DNA from: Streptomyces sp. ISL-43
Lineage (GTDB): Bacteria; Actinomycetota; Actinomycetes; Streptomycetales; Streptomycetaceae
Assembly (NCBI RefSeq): GCF_018614195.1
Contig: NZ_JAGGOT010000035.1
Coordinates: forward strand, 123,708-187,707
Direction: 5' to 3'
Length of the DNA stretch: 64,000 bases
In this document: piece by piece, positions 32,479 through 40,449 of the stretch
How the letters are laid out: every line of letters begins with the position of its first letter
Numbering within the stretch: position 1 is the stretch's first letter
Made by a program: the position numbers and the translations under genes
Notes under the pieces: generated by a model
Told to the model about the DNA's origin: nothing
Seen by the model: the letters and a program-made list of their open reading frames with translations, nothing else
Database searches by the model: none

Positions 32479-33684
32479 TCACCTCGACATCCCACGCAGG
32501 CGGCCACGCAGGCGGCCACGCAGGCGGCCCGTGCGCCGGGAGCGGGCGTGGCGGTCGAGTTCCTCCAGCAGGCGCTGGGATCGCGTGTCGACGTCCAGCT
32601 CGTCGAGGACCCGGTCGATCTCCGTGAGCAGCGCGCCGCGCAGCTGCCAGTGCGCGGGATCCTCGCGGGCGCAGGCCAGCAGCAGGTCCGCGAGCCGGTC
32701 GCGGTGGGCCCGGGCCACGGCCAACTCCCCGGTCAGGCGGGACTCCGCCTCTTCCGCGTTGGCGCTGACCTGAGCGGTGATCAGCTGGGCGAAGCTCTCC
32801 ACGGCGATCGCCGTGTGGCGCAGCACCTGCTGGAGCGCGGCCGCGGTCCCGGCGTCGAAGAGCGGAGCGTCGGGGCGGGCCTTGGCCAGGTCGGCCAGCG
32901 TCCGGCAGGCCACGCGGAGCACCACCGCGCAGATCTCCAGGGTGTCCAGGCCGGTGCGCAGCACCAGCCTGAAGAGCAGGCCCTCCTTGACCCGCGGATT
33001 GAGCCGGAGGCTGTCCTCGGCCTGCCGGAGGGCGGCGTCGACCTGCGCGATGTCGTTGTCGAGCCGCCGCGCCTCGTGCAGCCGGGCCGCGGCCTGTTCG
33101 ACCTTGGTCGGTCCGGGCAGTTCCTCGCCGAGGTGGTCGAGCAGTCGGCTCATGCGCAGCGCGAGGTCGGTGATCGCGGCGCCCGCCGGGCCGACCCAGA
33201 GGGGCGGTGCCAGCAGCAGGTTGACCAGCAACCCGACCACCGCGCCGATGACCGTTTCCAGGACCCGGTCCCAGGCGGTGTCCGTGACCTGGGTGACCCC
33301 GAGGACGAGCATGGCGCTGATCGCGACCTCGGGCACGAATTCGTCGACCCGGACCAGGTGGCCCACCACCAGGGAGGCAAGGATGAGCAGGCCGAGACTC
33401 CACCAGGTGAGGCCCACCAGCACGCTGAAGCCGATCGCGATCAGGACGCCGACGACCACGGAGTTCACCCTGCGGATGCTGGTGGTCAGCGTGGAGTACA
33501 GAGTGACCTGGACGACGAGCAAGGCGGTCAGCGGGGCGGTCAGCGGGTTCGGCTCACTGCTCAGGCGGAGCGCGACGGCGTAGCTGATGACTGCCGCGGC
33601 GGTGGACCGCAGGGCCTGGACGGCGACGGGCTCGCGGCGGCGCCGTGCGACACGGGTGACAAGCCTGCTGATCATTTCGGGCAT
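32479..33684 (-). CDS. FUSC/aromatic acid exporter family membrane protein
   Basis: The 401-residue product starts at ATG 33684 behind GGAAGG. Five to six hydrophobic segments lie in residues 20-165 (AVALRLSSEPNPLTAPLTAL, VVVGVLIAIGFSVLVGLTWW, VPEVAISAMLVLGVT). They are followed by a long helical cytosolic region (about 175-380). This is the aromatic acid exporter or fusaric-acid-resistance-like architecture. The C-terminus ends in an RLRG tetrapeptide repeat encoded by three identical 12-bp units (32493-32528). It probably exports organic acids, but the substrate is unknown. Confidence 0.83.
   Translation of the reverse strand: MPEMISRLVTRVARRRREPVAVQALRSTAAAVISYAVALRLSSEPNPLTAPLTALLVVQVTLYSTLTTSIRRVNSVVVGVLIAIGFSVLVGLTWWSLGLLILASLVVGHLVRVDEFVPEVAISAMLVLGVTQVTDTAWDRVLETVIGAVVGLLVNLLLAPPLWVGPAGAAITDLALRMSRLLDHLGEELPGPTKVEQAAARLHEARRLDNDIAQVDAALRQAEDSLRLNPRVKEGLLFRLVLRTGLDTLEICAVVLRVACRTLADLAKARPDAPLFDAGTAAALQQVLRHTAIAVESFAQLITAQVSANAEEAESRLTGELAVARAHRDRLADLLLACAREDPAHWQLRGALLTEIDRVLDELDVDTRSQRLLEELDRHARSRRTGRLRGRLRGRLRGMSR
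32493..32528. repeat. Three perfect 12-bp tandem repeats in the exporter 3' end
   Basis: CACGCAGGCGGC occurs three times back to back, encoding (RLRG)-type repeats in the C-terminal tail of the FUSC protein. Copy change would add or remove four residues without a frameshift. Confidence 0.9.
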
Positions 33685-33873
33685 GTCCGGACACCTTCCC
33701 GCGACGTCGCCGGATGACGCATGGCGGGGCGGTACTTTCTCCGGCCCCCAGCGGGGCGACGGCGACCGCTTCCCGGTCCGGCCGGCGGCCGGGGGCCGGG
33801 TCGCGCGGGAGGTCCGCGGGACCTTCGGTGATGTCCTGGGGCGGACGCTGAGGGAGGAGCCCGCGCCCCGTTC

Positions 33874-34251
33874 CTACGGACCCTCGTCGTAGGTCCCCGC
33901 CTCCACCTCGAGGGCGAGTTCCTGGAGGACCTCGATCGCGGAGACGTCCGTCCGTCCGCTGTCGTGCGCGATCGCGAGGCTGGTGAACGCCAGGCTGAAT
34001 CCGGAGACCATCGTGTGCAGTGCCGGGCCGAGGGCCTCGGCAACCAGCGCCGCCACCTGCTGCGGCGACGCGTCGGCCGGCACACTGATCGACGGCAGCA
34101 TCTCGTTCAGAAGCATCGTGGCCACTCCGGCCGTTGCCGCCGGGCCGTCTCCGCCGCCGGTGTCCTCCTCGCCCGTCTCGACGGCCCGGCGGATGTCCTG
34201 GGCCTCGGTGAGGATGCCGATCACTCGCTTGAGTACCTCTGCGCGTTCCAC
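33874..34251 (-). CDS. Hypothetical protein
   Basis: I prefer GTG 34251 (VERAEVLKRVIGILTEAQDI), giving 125 residues; the longer frame from 34386 begins with low-complexity sequence. No clear ribosome site is seen for either start. The protein is mostly helical, with a central ATAGVATMLLNEMLPSISVP segment, then AALVAEALGPALHTMVSGFS and an acidic C-terminus. I do not recognise a family. It sits alone between the FUSC exporter and the Rpf-like gene, divergent from the latter. Confidence 0.5.
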   Translation of the reverse strand: MERAEVLKRVIGILTEAQDIRRAVETGEEDTGGGDGPAATAGVATMLLNEMLPSISVPADASPQQVAALVAEALGPALHTMVSGFSLAFTSLAIAHDSGRTDVSAIEVLQELALEVEAGTYDEGP

Positions 34252-34551
34252 CTTGTGGAGCGTAGTCCCGCTCCGGACGAACGGCTGCGTACCTTCCGGG
34301 CTCACATGTGAGCCCCCACACGTTCCTGAACAACGCGACGCCGCCACCCGGTGGAACGAGCCGTATCCCCGCCGCGGCGGTCTCACAGGGGCCGTGCAGC
34401 GTCCGTTCGGGTGGCGTCATGCCTTCACCGACGGCAAGTGCCGCTGGAAGCACGTCGGTCCGTGCTGTGCTGTGGCCACGGCCCCAAGAAGGCCGTACGC
34501 GGGCCCGCCCGCTGTTCGTGGCAGGTCCGCCCCAACAGCGAAGGAGGACTG

Positions 34552-34914
34552 ATGTCACGCCACCCGAAGGACCGGCGAAGCCGGAGCACGATCGGTCAAC
34601 TACTGGTCTCCACGGTCTTGTTGACCGTGGTCCTACTGGACGCCTCCGGTGCTCACGCCGCAGCGGTCCACTCCAAACCGAACCCCGACTGGGGCGCCAT
34701 CGCCCGGTGTGAATCCGGCGGAAACTGGCGGGCGAACACCGGCAACGGCCATTACGGCGGATTGCAGTTCACCCAGTCGAGCTGGAACGCGGCAGGAGGC
34801 CGCAAGTACGCACCGCGCGCCGACCTCGCCACGAAGGCGGAGCAGATCGCGACGGCGAGGAGACTCGCCAAGATGCAGGGCATGGGGGCCTGGACCTGCG
34901 CACGCCGCCGCTGA
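34552..34914 (+). CDS. Secreted Rpf-like transglycosylase
   Basis: ATG 34552 follows a perfect AAGGAGG. The 120-residue product has a signal peptide (IGQLLVSTVLLTVVLLDASG, cleaved near AHAAAV). One transglycosylase-like domain follows: NPDWGAIARCESGGNWRANT, then GHYGGLQFTQSSWNAAGG and a final WTCARRR. The Glu in ARCESGGNW is the catalytic acid of resuscitation-promoting factors. It should cleave peptidoglycan glycan strands during spore germination or growth. It has no LysM or other anchoring domain, so it is a minimal Rpf. A strong hairpin follows at 34922. Confidence 0.9.
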   Translation: MSRHPKDRRSRSTIGQLLVSTVLLTVVLLDASGAHAAAVHSKPNPDWGAIARCESGGNWRANTGNGHYGGLQFTQSSWNAAGGRKYAPRADLATKAEQIATARRLAKMQGMGAWTCARRR

Positions 34915-34921
34915 AGGGCAA

Positions 34922-34959
34922 CTCCCCTACAGGACGGGCAGGGCCGCGCTGTAGGGGAG
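34922..34959 (+). terminator. 11-bp hairpin after the Rpf-like gene
   Basis: The arms CTCCCCTACAG (34922-34932) and CTGTAGGGGAG (34949-34959) are perfectly complementary around a 16-base loop, 8 bp after the stop codon. Confidence 0.8.
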
Positions 34960-35132
34960 GTCCTGATCGGACGCGCCGACGGTCGGCAACTGTTGCCGAC
35001 CGCGTCCCTCTTCCCGCCGCACCGCCCCTGGCAGTTGGAGGCGTGATCGCCGACCCGCGGCGTCGTTCCCGGGAGGAGCGGCCGCGGCCCACTGCCTCGG
35101 GCGGAGCGCCGTGTCGGCGGCTGAAGGCCTCC

Positions 35133-35726
35133 CTACCGGGCCCGGCCCTCCGGTGCGCGGAGGAGGCGCACGGCAGCCACCGCGGGCAGGACGATGCCCG
35201 CCGTCATGAGGACGAGCAGTTGCATCGGGGTGGTGCCCTTCGAGAGGACGCCGGTGGCCGCGCCGAGGGCGAGCACCCCGGGGGTCGCGAGGGCGAGGGC
35301 GGTGACCAGCAGCTTGGTTCCGCGCTGCCATTGCGCGGAGGTCCACAGCAGGATCAGGCCGCAGAGGAGGGCGATCCCTCCGACCAGGGAGCCCGACAGG
35401 CCGGCCAGGCCCGTCACGCCGATCAGGACGGCGGTGATCACGGTCCGCGATCGCGTCTGGGGGCGGTCGGTGGCCCGCGGTGCGGCTCCGTGTGGCGCGC
35501 CTGCGTCTTCCTCGGCCAGTGCGGCAGCGACGATCACGTCCGGGCTGCCGAGCTGTTCGAGAGCCGCTCGTACGGTCTTCTCGTCGGTGGTGTCCTTGAC
35601 GGCGAGGTCGAGGTGTTCGCGCAGGTCCGCGATCAGCTCGTCCCGGCGAGAGGCGGGCAGGACGTCGGCCTCTTCCGTGAACGCGGCCAGGTAGGCCGTG
35701 ACGAGGGGGTGTTCTGTGCCGTTCAC
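35133..35726 (-). CDS. HAAS-domain membrane protein
   Basis: GTG 35726 overlaps the PadR stop by 4 bases. The 197-residue product begins with a HAAS helical signalling domain: VTAYLAAFTEEADVLPASRR, DELIADLREHLDLAV, VRAALEQLGSPDVIVAAALA. Three or four transmembrane helices follow (VITAVLIGVTGLAGLSGSLV, GGIALLCGLILLWTSA). HAAS proteins commonly pair with PadR repressors, as here. The function is thought to be envelope stress or anti-sigma-like signalling, not proven for this protein. Confidence 0.85.
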   Translation of the reverse strand: MNGTEHPLVTAYLAAFTEEADVLPASRRDELIADLREHLDLAVKDTTDEKTVRAALEQLGSPDVIVAAALAEEDAGAPHGAAPRATDRPQTRSRTVITAVLIGVTGLAGLSGSLVGGIALLCGLILLWTSAQWQRGTKLLVTALALATPGVLALGAATGVLSKGTTPMQLLVLMTAGIVLPAVAAVRLLRAPEGRAR

Positions 35727-36094
35727 GCGGAACCTCCGTCGAGTGGGGTCAGGAAGTGGTCGACGCCGTCGCGGAAGAAGGGCCAGCTCTCGCTGAATTC
35801 GGCGAGAGCCGCCCTGCCTGATGCCGTAAGCGTGTAGTAGCGGCGTGCGGCACCGGTTGCGGAGTCACGCAGCTCGGTGTCGACCAGTTCCTCCCGGCGC
35901 AGCCGGGACAGCAGGGGGTAGATCGTGCCTTGACTGGTGGTCATGACGCTGACGGCAGCCAACTCGTCGAGAATCTCGACGCCGTATCGCGGGCCGTCCC
36001 GGAGCAGCGCGAGGACGCAGTACTCGAGCACGCCCTTGCGCAGTTGGCTGGCTACCTTGCCGGTCGGCTCTCGTCTTGCTTTGCCAGGAACCAT
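35723..36094 (-). CDS. PadR family transcriptional regulator
   Basis: The product of 123 residues starts at ATG 36094 (another in-frame ATG at 36103); neither has a clear ribosome site. The PadR winged helix is complete: LRKGVLEYCVLALLRDGPRY, GVEILDELAA, TTSQGTIYPLLSRLRREELV. A short C-terminal dimer helix follows. It is coupled to the HAAS membrane protein. A 13-bp palindrome, CATGCA-A-TGCATG, covers the start codon and is a likely autoregulatory site. Confidence 0.88.
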   Translation of the reverse strand: MVPGKARREPTGKVASQLRKGVLEYCVLALLRDGPRYGVEILDELAAVSVMTTSQGTIYPLLSRLRREELVDTELRDSATGAARRYYTLTASGRAALAEFSESWPFFRDGVDHFLTPLDGGSA

Positions 36095-36104
36095 GCAATG
36101 CATG
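36092..36104. promoter_or_regulatory. 13-bp palindrome over the padR start codon
   Basis: CATGCA and TGCATG flank a single A and overlap both candidate start codons of the PadR gene. Its position would let the repressor block its own transcription or translation. Confidence 0.55.
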
Positions 36105-36188
36105 CTACTGCGGCAAGTTCCCGTGATCAACCGCTCCCGGCGGCGTCCCTGTGCGGCACTCGACGGCGGTGGGGCTGGGAGCCGCAAG

Positions 36189-36206
36189 TATCTTGACGTC
36201 AAGATT
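36189..36206. promoter_or_regulatory. MarR-type operator 1 upstream of the MFS gene
   Basis: TATCTTGACGTCAAGATT contains a perfect 16-bp palindrome, ATCTTGAC/GTCAAGAT, at 36190-36205. It resembles TATCTNGAnnTCNAGATA sites bound by streptomycete MarR repressors. It lies about 70 bp before the MFS start. Confidence 0.7.
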
Positions 36207-36230
36207 AATCTCGGGCAGGCTACCGCCAGG

Positions 36231-36248
36231 TATCTCGACATCGAGATA
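36231..36248. promoter_or_regulatory. MarR-type operator 2 upstream of the MFS gene
   Basis: TATCTCGA and TCGAGATA flank CA, giving a perfect 18-bp site. It is 42 bp (four helical turns) from operator 1 and 28 bp before the MFS start codon. Confidence 0.75.
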
Positions 36249-36275
36249 CTTTCGTGGGGGATTCGGAGGCCTGGG

Positions 36276-37613
36276 ATGTGGCGGCGCGGTGCGGGAAGCC
36301 GGAAGGAGCGCCAGGATCGGCCCGGCCTGGTGGCGCAGTTGCGTCGGCCGCCGGGGGGCCGGGATGCCCGGATCATGTTGCTCGCCCAGTTCCTCGACCG
36401 CGCCGGTACGGGAGTGTGGGCCGCCTCCTCGGTCCTGTTCTTCACCTTCGTCATCGGCCTGGACGCCGGTCGGCTCGGCCTCCTGCTGGGCGCGGCCGCG
36501 GTGGCGGGGATCGCCGGATCACCCCTGGCGGGCCACCTGGCCGGCCGTTTCCCGGTGCGCTCCTTGCTGATCGGCTGTCACCTCCTGCGCCTCGGCACCC
36601 TCGGCACCCTGCTCGTGGTAACCCGCTTCGACGTGCTGCTGCCCGTGGTCGCCGTCACGTACCTCGGCGACCGCGCGGCCAAGACCCTGGAAATGCTCTT
36701 CGCCACGCGCGCGGCAGGTGAGCGGCGAGCCACCTACCAGGCGCTGTCGCGCAGTACGGCGAACGCCGGTTACGCCCTCGGCGCGGGCATCGCCGCGGCC
36801 GGTCTCGCCGTGGGAACCCGCGAGGCCTACCACGCCCTGATCCTGGCCAACGCACTGTCGTTCCTCGCGGCTGCCGCACTGGTCTGGCGCACCCGAGAGC
36901 CGCGCGGCCACGGGCGCGTGGCCGCGCGCACCGGCGATACGGCGGCAGCGGCGGGCAAGCCGGGCGCGCCGAGCCCCTGGCGGGACCGCGCCTATCTGCG
37001 CTTCGTACTGCTCGACATACCGATGAACCTGGACGACTCGATCCTGAGCATCGGCCTGCCGCTGTGGCTGGTGGACCACACCGACGCACCGCACGCCCTG
37101 GTCCCGGCCTTCCTCGTGATCAACACCGTGCTGGTCGTCGTACTCCAGCTGCGCGTGTCGGAGAAGGTCCAGGAGCCGCGCCAGGCCGCGACAGCGGTCT
37201 TCCTCTACGGGCTGACGATGCTCGCGTGCTGCGCCCTCCTGGCCGGCACCGCGGGGGCCGGGGCCGGGGCCGCGTCGATCGCGCTCCTCGCCGCGGCGGT
37301 CCTGGCCACCGCGGCGGAGCTGATGCGTTCGGTGAGTTCCTGGGAGCTGGCGGTCTCGCTCGCGCCCGCGGGGGCGAAGGCGTCCTACCTGGGCGTGGCG
37401 GGCATGGCCCAATCCATCCAGAAGTCCGCCGGACCGCTGCTCCTGACCGGTGCGGTGATGACGGCAGGCCCGGCAGGCTGGCTCGCTCTCGGCGCGGCGA
37501 TCGTGACCCTGTCGGCCGTCCAACGCCGCTGTTCCGTCGGCCGGTTGGACACCGTGCTCGCCCCACCCGCCCCCGCCGCACCGTCGGGAGGTGCTCGCCT
37601 GCACGCGCCCTGA
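36276..37613 (+). CDS. MFS transporter
   Basis: ATG 36276 follows CGGAGG and gives 445 residues with about 12 hydrophobic segments. Characteristic blocks are LAQFLDRAGTGVWAASSVLF, AGSPLAGHLAGRFPVRSLLI (the MFS loop 2-3 region), AYHALILANALSFLAAAALV, and ILSIGLPLWLVDHTDAPHAL. It resembles the drug-type MFS proteins common in streptomycetes. Two MarR-type palindromes fill its promoter, yet no MarR gene adjoins it. The divergent neighbour is PadR, and AraC follows 164 bp downstream. It probably exports a toxic compound recognised by a MarR protein encoded elsewhere. Confidence 0.87.
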   Translation: MWRRGAGSRKERQDRPGLVAQLRRPPGGRDARIMLLAQFLDRAGTGVWAASSVLFFTFVIGLDAGRLGLLLGAAAVAGIAGSPLAGHLAGRFPVRSLLIGCHLLRLGTLGTLLVVTRFDVLLPVVAVTYLGDRAAKTLEMLFATRAAGERRATYQALSRSTANAGYALGAGIAAAGLAVGTREAYHALILANALSFLAAAALVWRTREPRGHGRVAARTGDTAAAAGKPGAPSPWRDRAYLRFVLLDIPMNLDDSILSIGLPLWLVDHTDAPHALVPAFLVINTVLVVVLQLRVSEKVQEPRQAATAVFLYGLTMLACCALLAGTAGAGAGAASIALLAAAVLATAAELMRSVSSWELAVSLAPAGAKASYLGVAGMAQSIQKSAGPLLLTGAVMTAGPAGWLALGAAIVTLSAVQRRCSVGRLDTVLAPPAPAAPSGGARLHAP

Positions 37614-37670
37614 CGCTCCCGGCCCCCCTGCATCCGGGGCGGCGATATCGGATGCTGTCAGTAGCCTGGC

Positions 37671-37724
37671 GCCATCGCCATCGCCATCGCCATCGCCATC
37701 GCCATCGCCATCGCCATCGCCATG
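37671..37724. repeat. Hexanucleotide GCCATC microsatellite, nine units
   Basis: Eight perfect GCCATC units and a ninth, GCCATG, run without interruption upstream of the AraC gene. The last unit is 53 bp before that gene's start. No protein-coding gene spans it, so copy number would change promoter geometry rather than a product. Confidence 0.93.
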
Positions 37725-37776
37725 ACGGCGAGCGATTGCCGGCTCTGTACGCCCGTAGCCGCGGGAGGGAGGGGGT

Positions 37777-38649
37777 GTGCCGGTGGTCGCGAGCACAGGC
37801 ACGGCCGGTCAGGGAGTCGAGGTGACGCGGGTGGGTGGCCGGTGGCGGGTGACCCGGCCGTGGCCCTCCCAGTTGCGCCCGTTCGTGCACAGCTATGCCG
37901 GCTACTGGGAGGCGGCTGCCTCGCCCTATCGGGTGCGGCTGGTTCCCACGGGGCGAGCCGTGCTGGTGATCAGCCTGGGGGAGCCGTTCGCCCAGATCCG
38001 CCGGCTGGGCGACGCGAGCCCGAACAGTCAGGTGACCGGCTCGCTGGTCGCCGGTCTGGAGGACGGGCCCCGGGTGTGTGACCACCCCGGTGGCCAGGAG
38101 GCGATCCGGCTCGAGCTGACCCCGCTCGGCGCCTATCGGCTGTTCGCCGTGCCCATGAGCGAGTTGACCAACAGGGTGGTCGAGCTTCGCGACGTCCTCG
38201 GACCCGAGGCCGGAGTGCTGGTGGAACAACTGGCAGCCATGGGCGACTGGGGAGCCCGGTTCGACCTGCTGGACATCGCGTTGTCGGCCCGTCTCGGGCG
38301 CGGCCCGTGTCCCGCGCCCGAGGTGAGCCACGCCTGGCGACTGCTGTCCCGCGCCGGTGGCGCGATCCCGGTCGGCGCGATCGCGGCCGAAGTCGGCTGG
38401 AGCCAGGGCCACCTGATCCGCCGGTTCACCCAACAGATCGGCCTGACGCCCAAGATGTCCGCCCGGGTACTGCGCTTCCACCGGGCCGCGGGGCTGCTCG
38501 CTCGAGAGGGTGCGAACCTCACCGAAGTGACCTCTGCCTGTGGCTTCTACGACCAGGCCCATCTCAACCGTGAGTTCCGTGATCTGGCCGGGACCACCCC
38601 CGGCCGGATGGCCGCCGCATGTGTGGCGGAGGGAGCCCTCGCCTTGTGA
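37777..38649 (+). CDS. AraC family transcriptional regulator
   Basis: GTG 37777 sits next to GGAGGGAGGGGG and gives 290 residues. The N-terminal part (LRPFVHSYAGYWEAAASPYR, VPTGRAVLVISLGEPF) is the sensing domain of DUF6597/AraC-type regulators. The C-terminal region has two HTHs: IPVGAIAAEVGWSQGHLIRR and LTEVTSACGFYDQAHLNREF, with a final GTTPGRM. Ligand and targets are unknown; a target could be the upstream MFS gene. The hexanucleotide repeat in its upstream region makes its expression a candidate for variable control. Confidence 0.87.
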   Translation: MPVVASTGTAGQGVEVTRVGGRWRVTRPWPSQLRPFVHSYAGYWEAAASPYRVRLVPTGRAVLVISLGEPFAQIRRLGDASPNSQVTGSLVAGLEDGPRVCDHPGGQEAIRLELTPLGAYRLFAVPMSELTNRVVELRDVLGPEAGVLVEQLAAMGDWGARFDLLDIALSARLGRGPCPAPEVSHAWRLLSRAGGAIPVGAIAAEVGWSQGHLIRRFTQQIGLTPKMSARVLRFHRAAGLLAREGANLTEVTSACGFYDQAHLNREFRDLAGTTPGRMAAACVAEGALAL

Positions 38650-38824
38650 GAGGCGAGGTCAAATTTATCCAAGCCAGGCCGTCCACGCGTCGATAGTGTC
38701 CCCCTTCGTAGTCGATCAGGCACCCGAGCGCGTGGAACGCCCCTGCCGCGAGAAGGAGAGATCTCCGACCGGAAGTCGGGGGCGGACCGGGCAACGGTGA
38801 ACCTGACCCAGAGGGGAGTACTCC

Positions 38825-38947
38825 ATGGAAGACCTGCTGCGCATCCTCGTCGGCGGCGCGCTCACAGGCGGTTTGATCGGTTTGGCGGGGGCCTTCGGCC
38901 GACGCAACCGCAGACGTCGAGAGGGCGGTGACACGAACGGCCGCTGA
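38825..38947 (+). CDS. Small single-helix membrane peptide
   Basis: ATG 38825 follows GAGGGGAG at a good distance and gives 40 residues: EDLLRILVGGALTGGLIGLA, then GAFGRRNRRRREGGD and a short polar end. This is one hydrophobic helix followed by a strongly basic tail, as in small membrane peptides. I do not know a family. The ribosome site and the membrane pattern are the only support. Confidence 0.5.
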   Translation: MEDLLRILVGGALTGGLIGLAGAFGRRNRRRREGGDTNGR

Positions 38948-39160
38948 CGTCGGGCGGCCGGCCGGGCCGTGGCTTCCCACGCACGCCTGCCGAAATGGGA
39001 AGCGCCGCACATACGGGGGTTGTTGCGGACGGCTCACCGTGCGGCCGGCCACGTCGGGACCCCCGCATGCGCGCCTTGGTCACCCTCCCCGGTTCGGACG
39101 CCAACACCCCGCCACCCGGGTGGGGGTGACAGGGTGTCGGAAATGTCGTACGGGGGATGG

Positions 39161-39547
39161 TCAGCAGTTGGACGCGGAGGAGATCCGGACGGCATCCGCG
39201 TAGCGGGCCGGCTCGTCGTTGATGAAGGAGTGACTGCTGTTGTTCTCCACGCAGATGACCTTGCCGTCCGTCATGTGCACGTACACCACGTCGTCATTGC
39301 GGGTGTTCACCACATAGTCGGCGCCCCGGGAGCTGCCGGTGAACCACTGCCAGCCACTGGTCACCACCTGGTACTTGCCGGTCATCTTCGCGGCCGGGTT
39401 GCTGAGGTCGTCCAGATTGTAGAAGCAGACGTACGGATACGGGCAGGCCGGTGCGGCGGCCGCTGCCGCCGGGGCCAGTACCAGTCCGGCGCCCATGCCC
39501 AGCAGCCCGATTCCGGTGGCGACAAAGGATCTGACGGTGAGTCCCAT
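39161..39547 (-). CDS. Secreted Cys-containing protein, peptidase-inhibitor I36-like
   Basis: ATG 39547 follows AGGAGG and gives 128 residues. A signal peptide occupies residues 1-34 (SFVATGIGLLGMGAGLVLAP, then an Ala run). The mature part starts ACPYPYVCFYNLDDLSNPAA and contains GWQWFTGSSRGADYVVN, with further Cys at VICVENN and the C-terminus, giving two likely disulfides. The CxxxYVCFY start is shared with secreted streptomycete I36-type inhibitors and gamma-crystallin-like proteins, so a protease-inhibitor or cell-surface role is possible. The gene is monocistronic. Confidence 0.75.
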   Translation of the reverse strand: MGLTVRSFVATGIGLLGMGAGLVLAPAAAAAAPACPYPYVCFYNLDDLSNPAAKMTGKYQVVTSGWQWFTGSSRGADYVVNTRNDDVVYVHMTDGKVICVENNSSHSFINDEPARYADAVRISSASNC

Positions 39548-39690
39548 ACCGTGTTTCCTCCTGCGAGAGCCCGTGGTTCCCAGGGGGCGCGGGCGGGCCG
39601 AGGAGTCTGCCCGCGCCGGGTCGGGCGACAGTGTGGCAGATGGCGCGACGCGCCGACACCCTCCGTTCCGCTCCTCCCGCATCAGAGATC

Positions 39691-40449
39691 TCAGGCCAGC
39701 CGCGCGGCGTGCGCGAGGAGTTGCTCGTACACCTCCGGGCGGTCCCGGTCGATCACGGGGAATCCCTGGCCGAAGGCGCCGTTCAGCCAGTGCGCCTCGA
39801 TCCCGGGGTTGGCCATGTCGGTCCCGTCGTGGAGGAACACGTGCGGGCTGCAGTTGACCCGGCCCTCGCGGGCCGAGTCGTACTGCGCCATCACGGCGGC
39901 CCTGGCCGAGCCCGTGTCCAGGGCCGCCGCGAGCGCGTCCACGTCGACGGCGCCCGCCCGGGCGGCCACGTCGAGGATGACGTGGCGCATCGAGATGCAG
40001 CGGCCCTCGGCCCAGAAGGCGCGGCGCAGCGCACGGTCGAGTCGCTCGCTGGCCTCCAGGGACTGGGACTTGGCCGCGTGGACCGCTTCGAGCGCGGGCA
40101 GGGTCGTGACCGGGTAGGTCCAGTCGGGCCCCTGCCAGAGCCGCCAGCCGGCCTCCGGTTCGAGCGCGCCGAGCACCGAGATCTCGGAGTCGACGCCGGG
40201 GCGGGCGTTGACCTCGCGGTTGAACAGCTCCAGGGGGAAGGCCCGGAAGTCGAACCAGATCCGGCCCTCCAGGCCCAGCTTGCGCCGGGCCTCGTGCAGC
40301 CGGTGCACGGCCACGTGGGCGAAGGAGCAGTTCAGGTCGGTGTAGACGCTGATCGTGTCGGGCGTCGCGGGCAGCCGCGGGTCCGCGGCGGAGTGGACGG
40401 CCGTCGTGGCCGTCGCGGCCGCTCCGGTCGTCGTGTTCGTCGTGGTCAC
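39691..40449 (-). CDS. DsbA/FrnE-like thioredoxin-fold protein at the end of the nitroimidazole-like operon
   Basis: GTG 40449 overlaps the upstream methyltransferase stop by 4 bases. The 252-residue product is DsbA-family: ISVYTDLNCSFAHVAVHRLH with Cys-Ser-Phe-Ala in place of CxxC, a helical insertion, then VNCSPHVFLHDGTDMANPGI carrying the cis-Pro loop (SPHVF). The absence of the second active-site Cys makes a thiol-disulfide exchange role unlikely. An isomerase or glutathione/mycothiol-transferase-like role, as in FrnE or kappa GST relatives, is more plausible. As last gene of a six-gene operon it probably tailors or detoxifies the product. Confidence 0.78.
   Translation of the reverse strand: MTTTNTTTGAAATATTAVHSAADPRLPATPDTISVYTDLNCSFAHVAVHRLHEARRKLGLEGRIWFDFRAFPLELFNREVNARPGVDSEISVLGALEPEAGWRLWQGPDWTYPVTTLPALEAVHAAKSQSLEASERLDRALRRAFWAEGRCISMRHVILDVAARAGAVDVDALAAALDTGSARAAVMAQYDSAREGRVNCSPHVFLHDGTDMANPGIEAHWLNGAFGQGFPVIDRDRPEVYEQLLAHAARLA

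Noticed and set aside
37671..37724. CRISPR array
   Set aside because: The repeat is a 6-bp microsatellite with no spacers.
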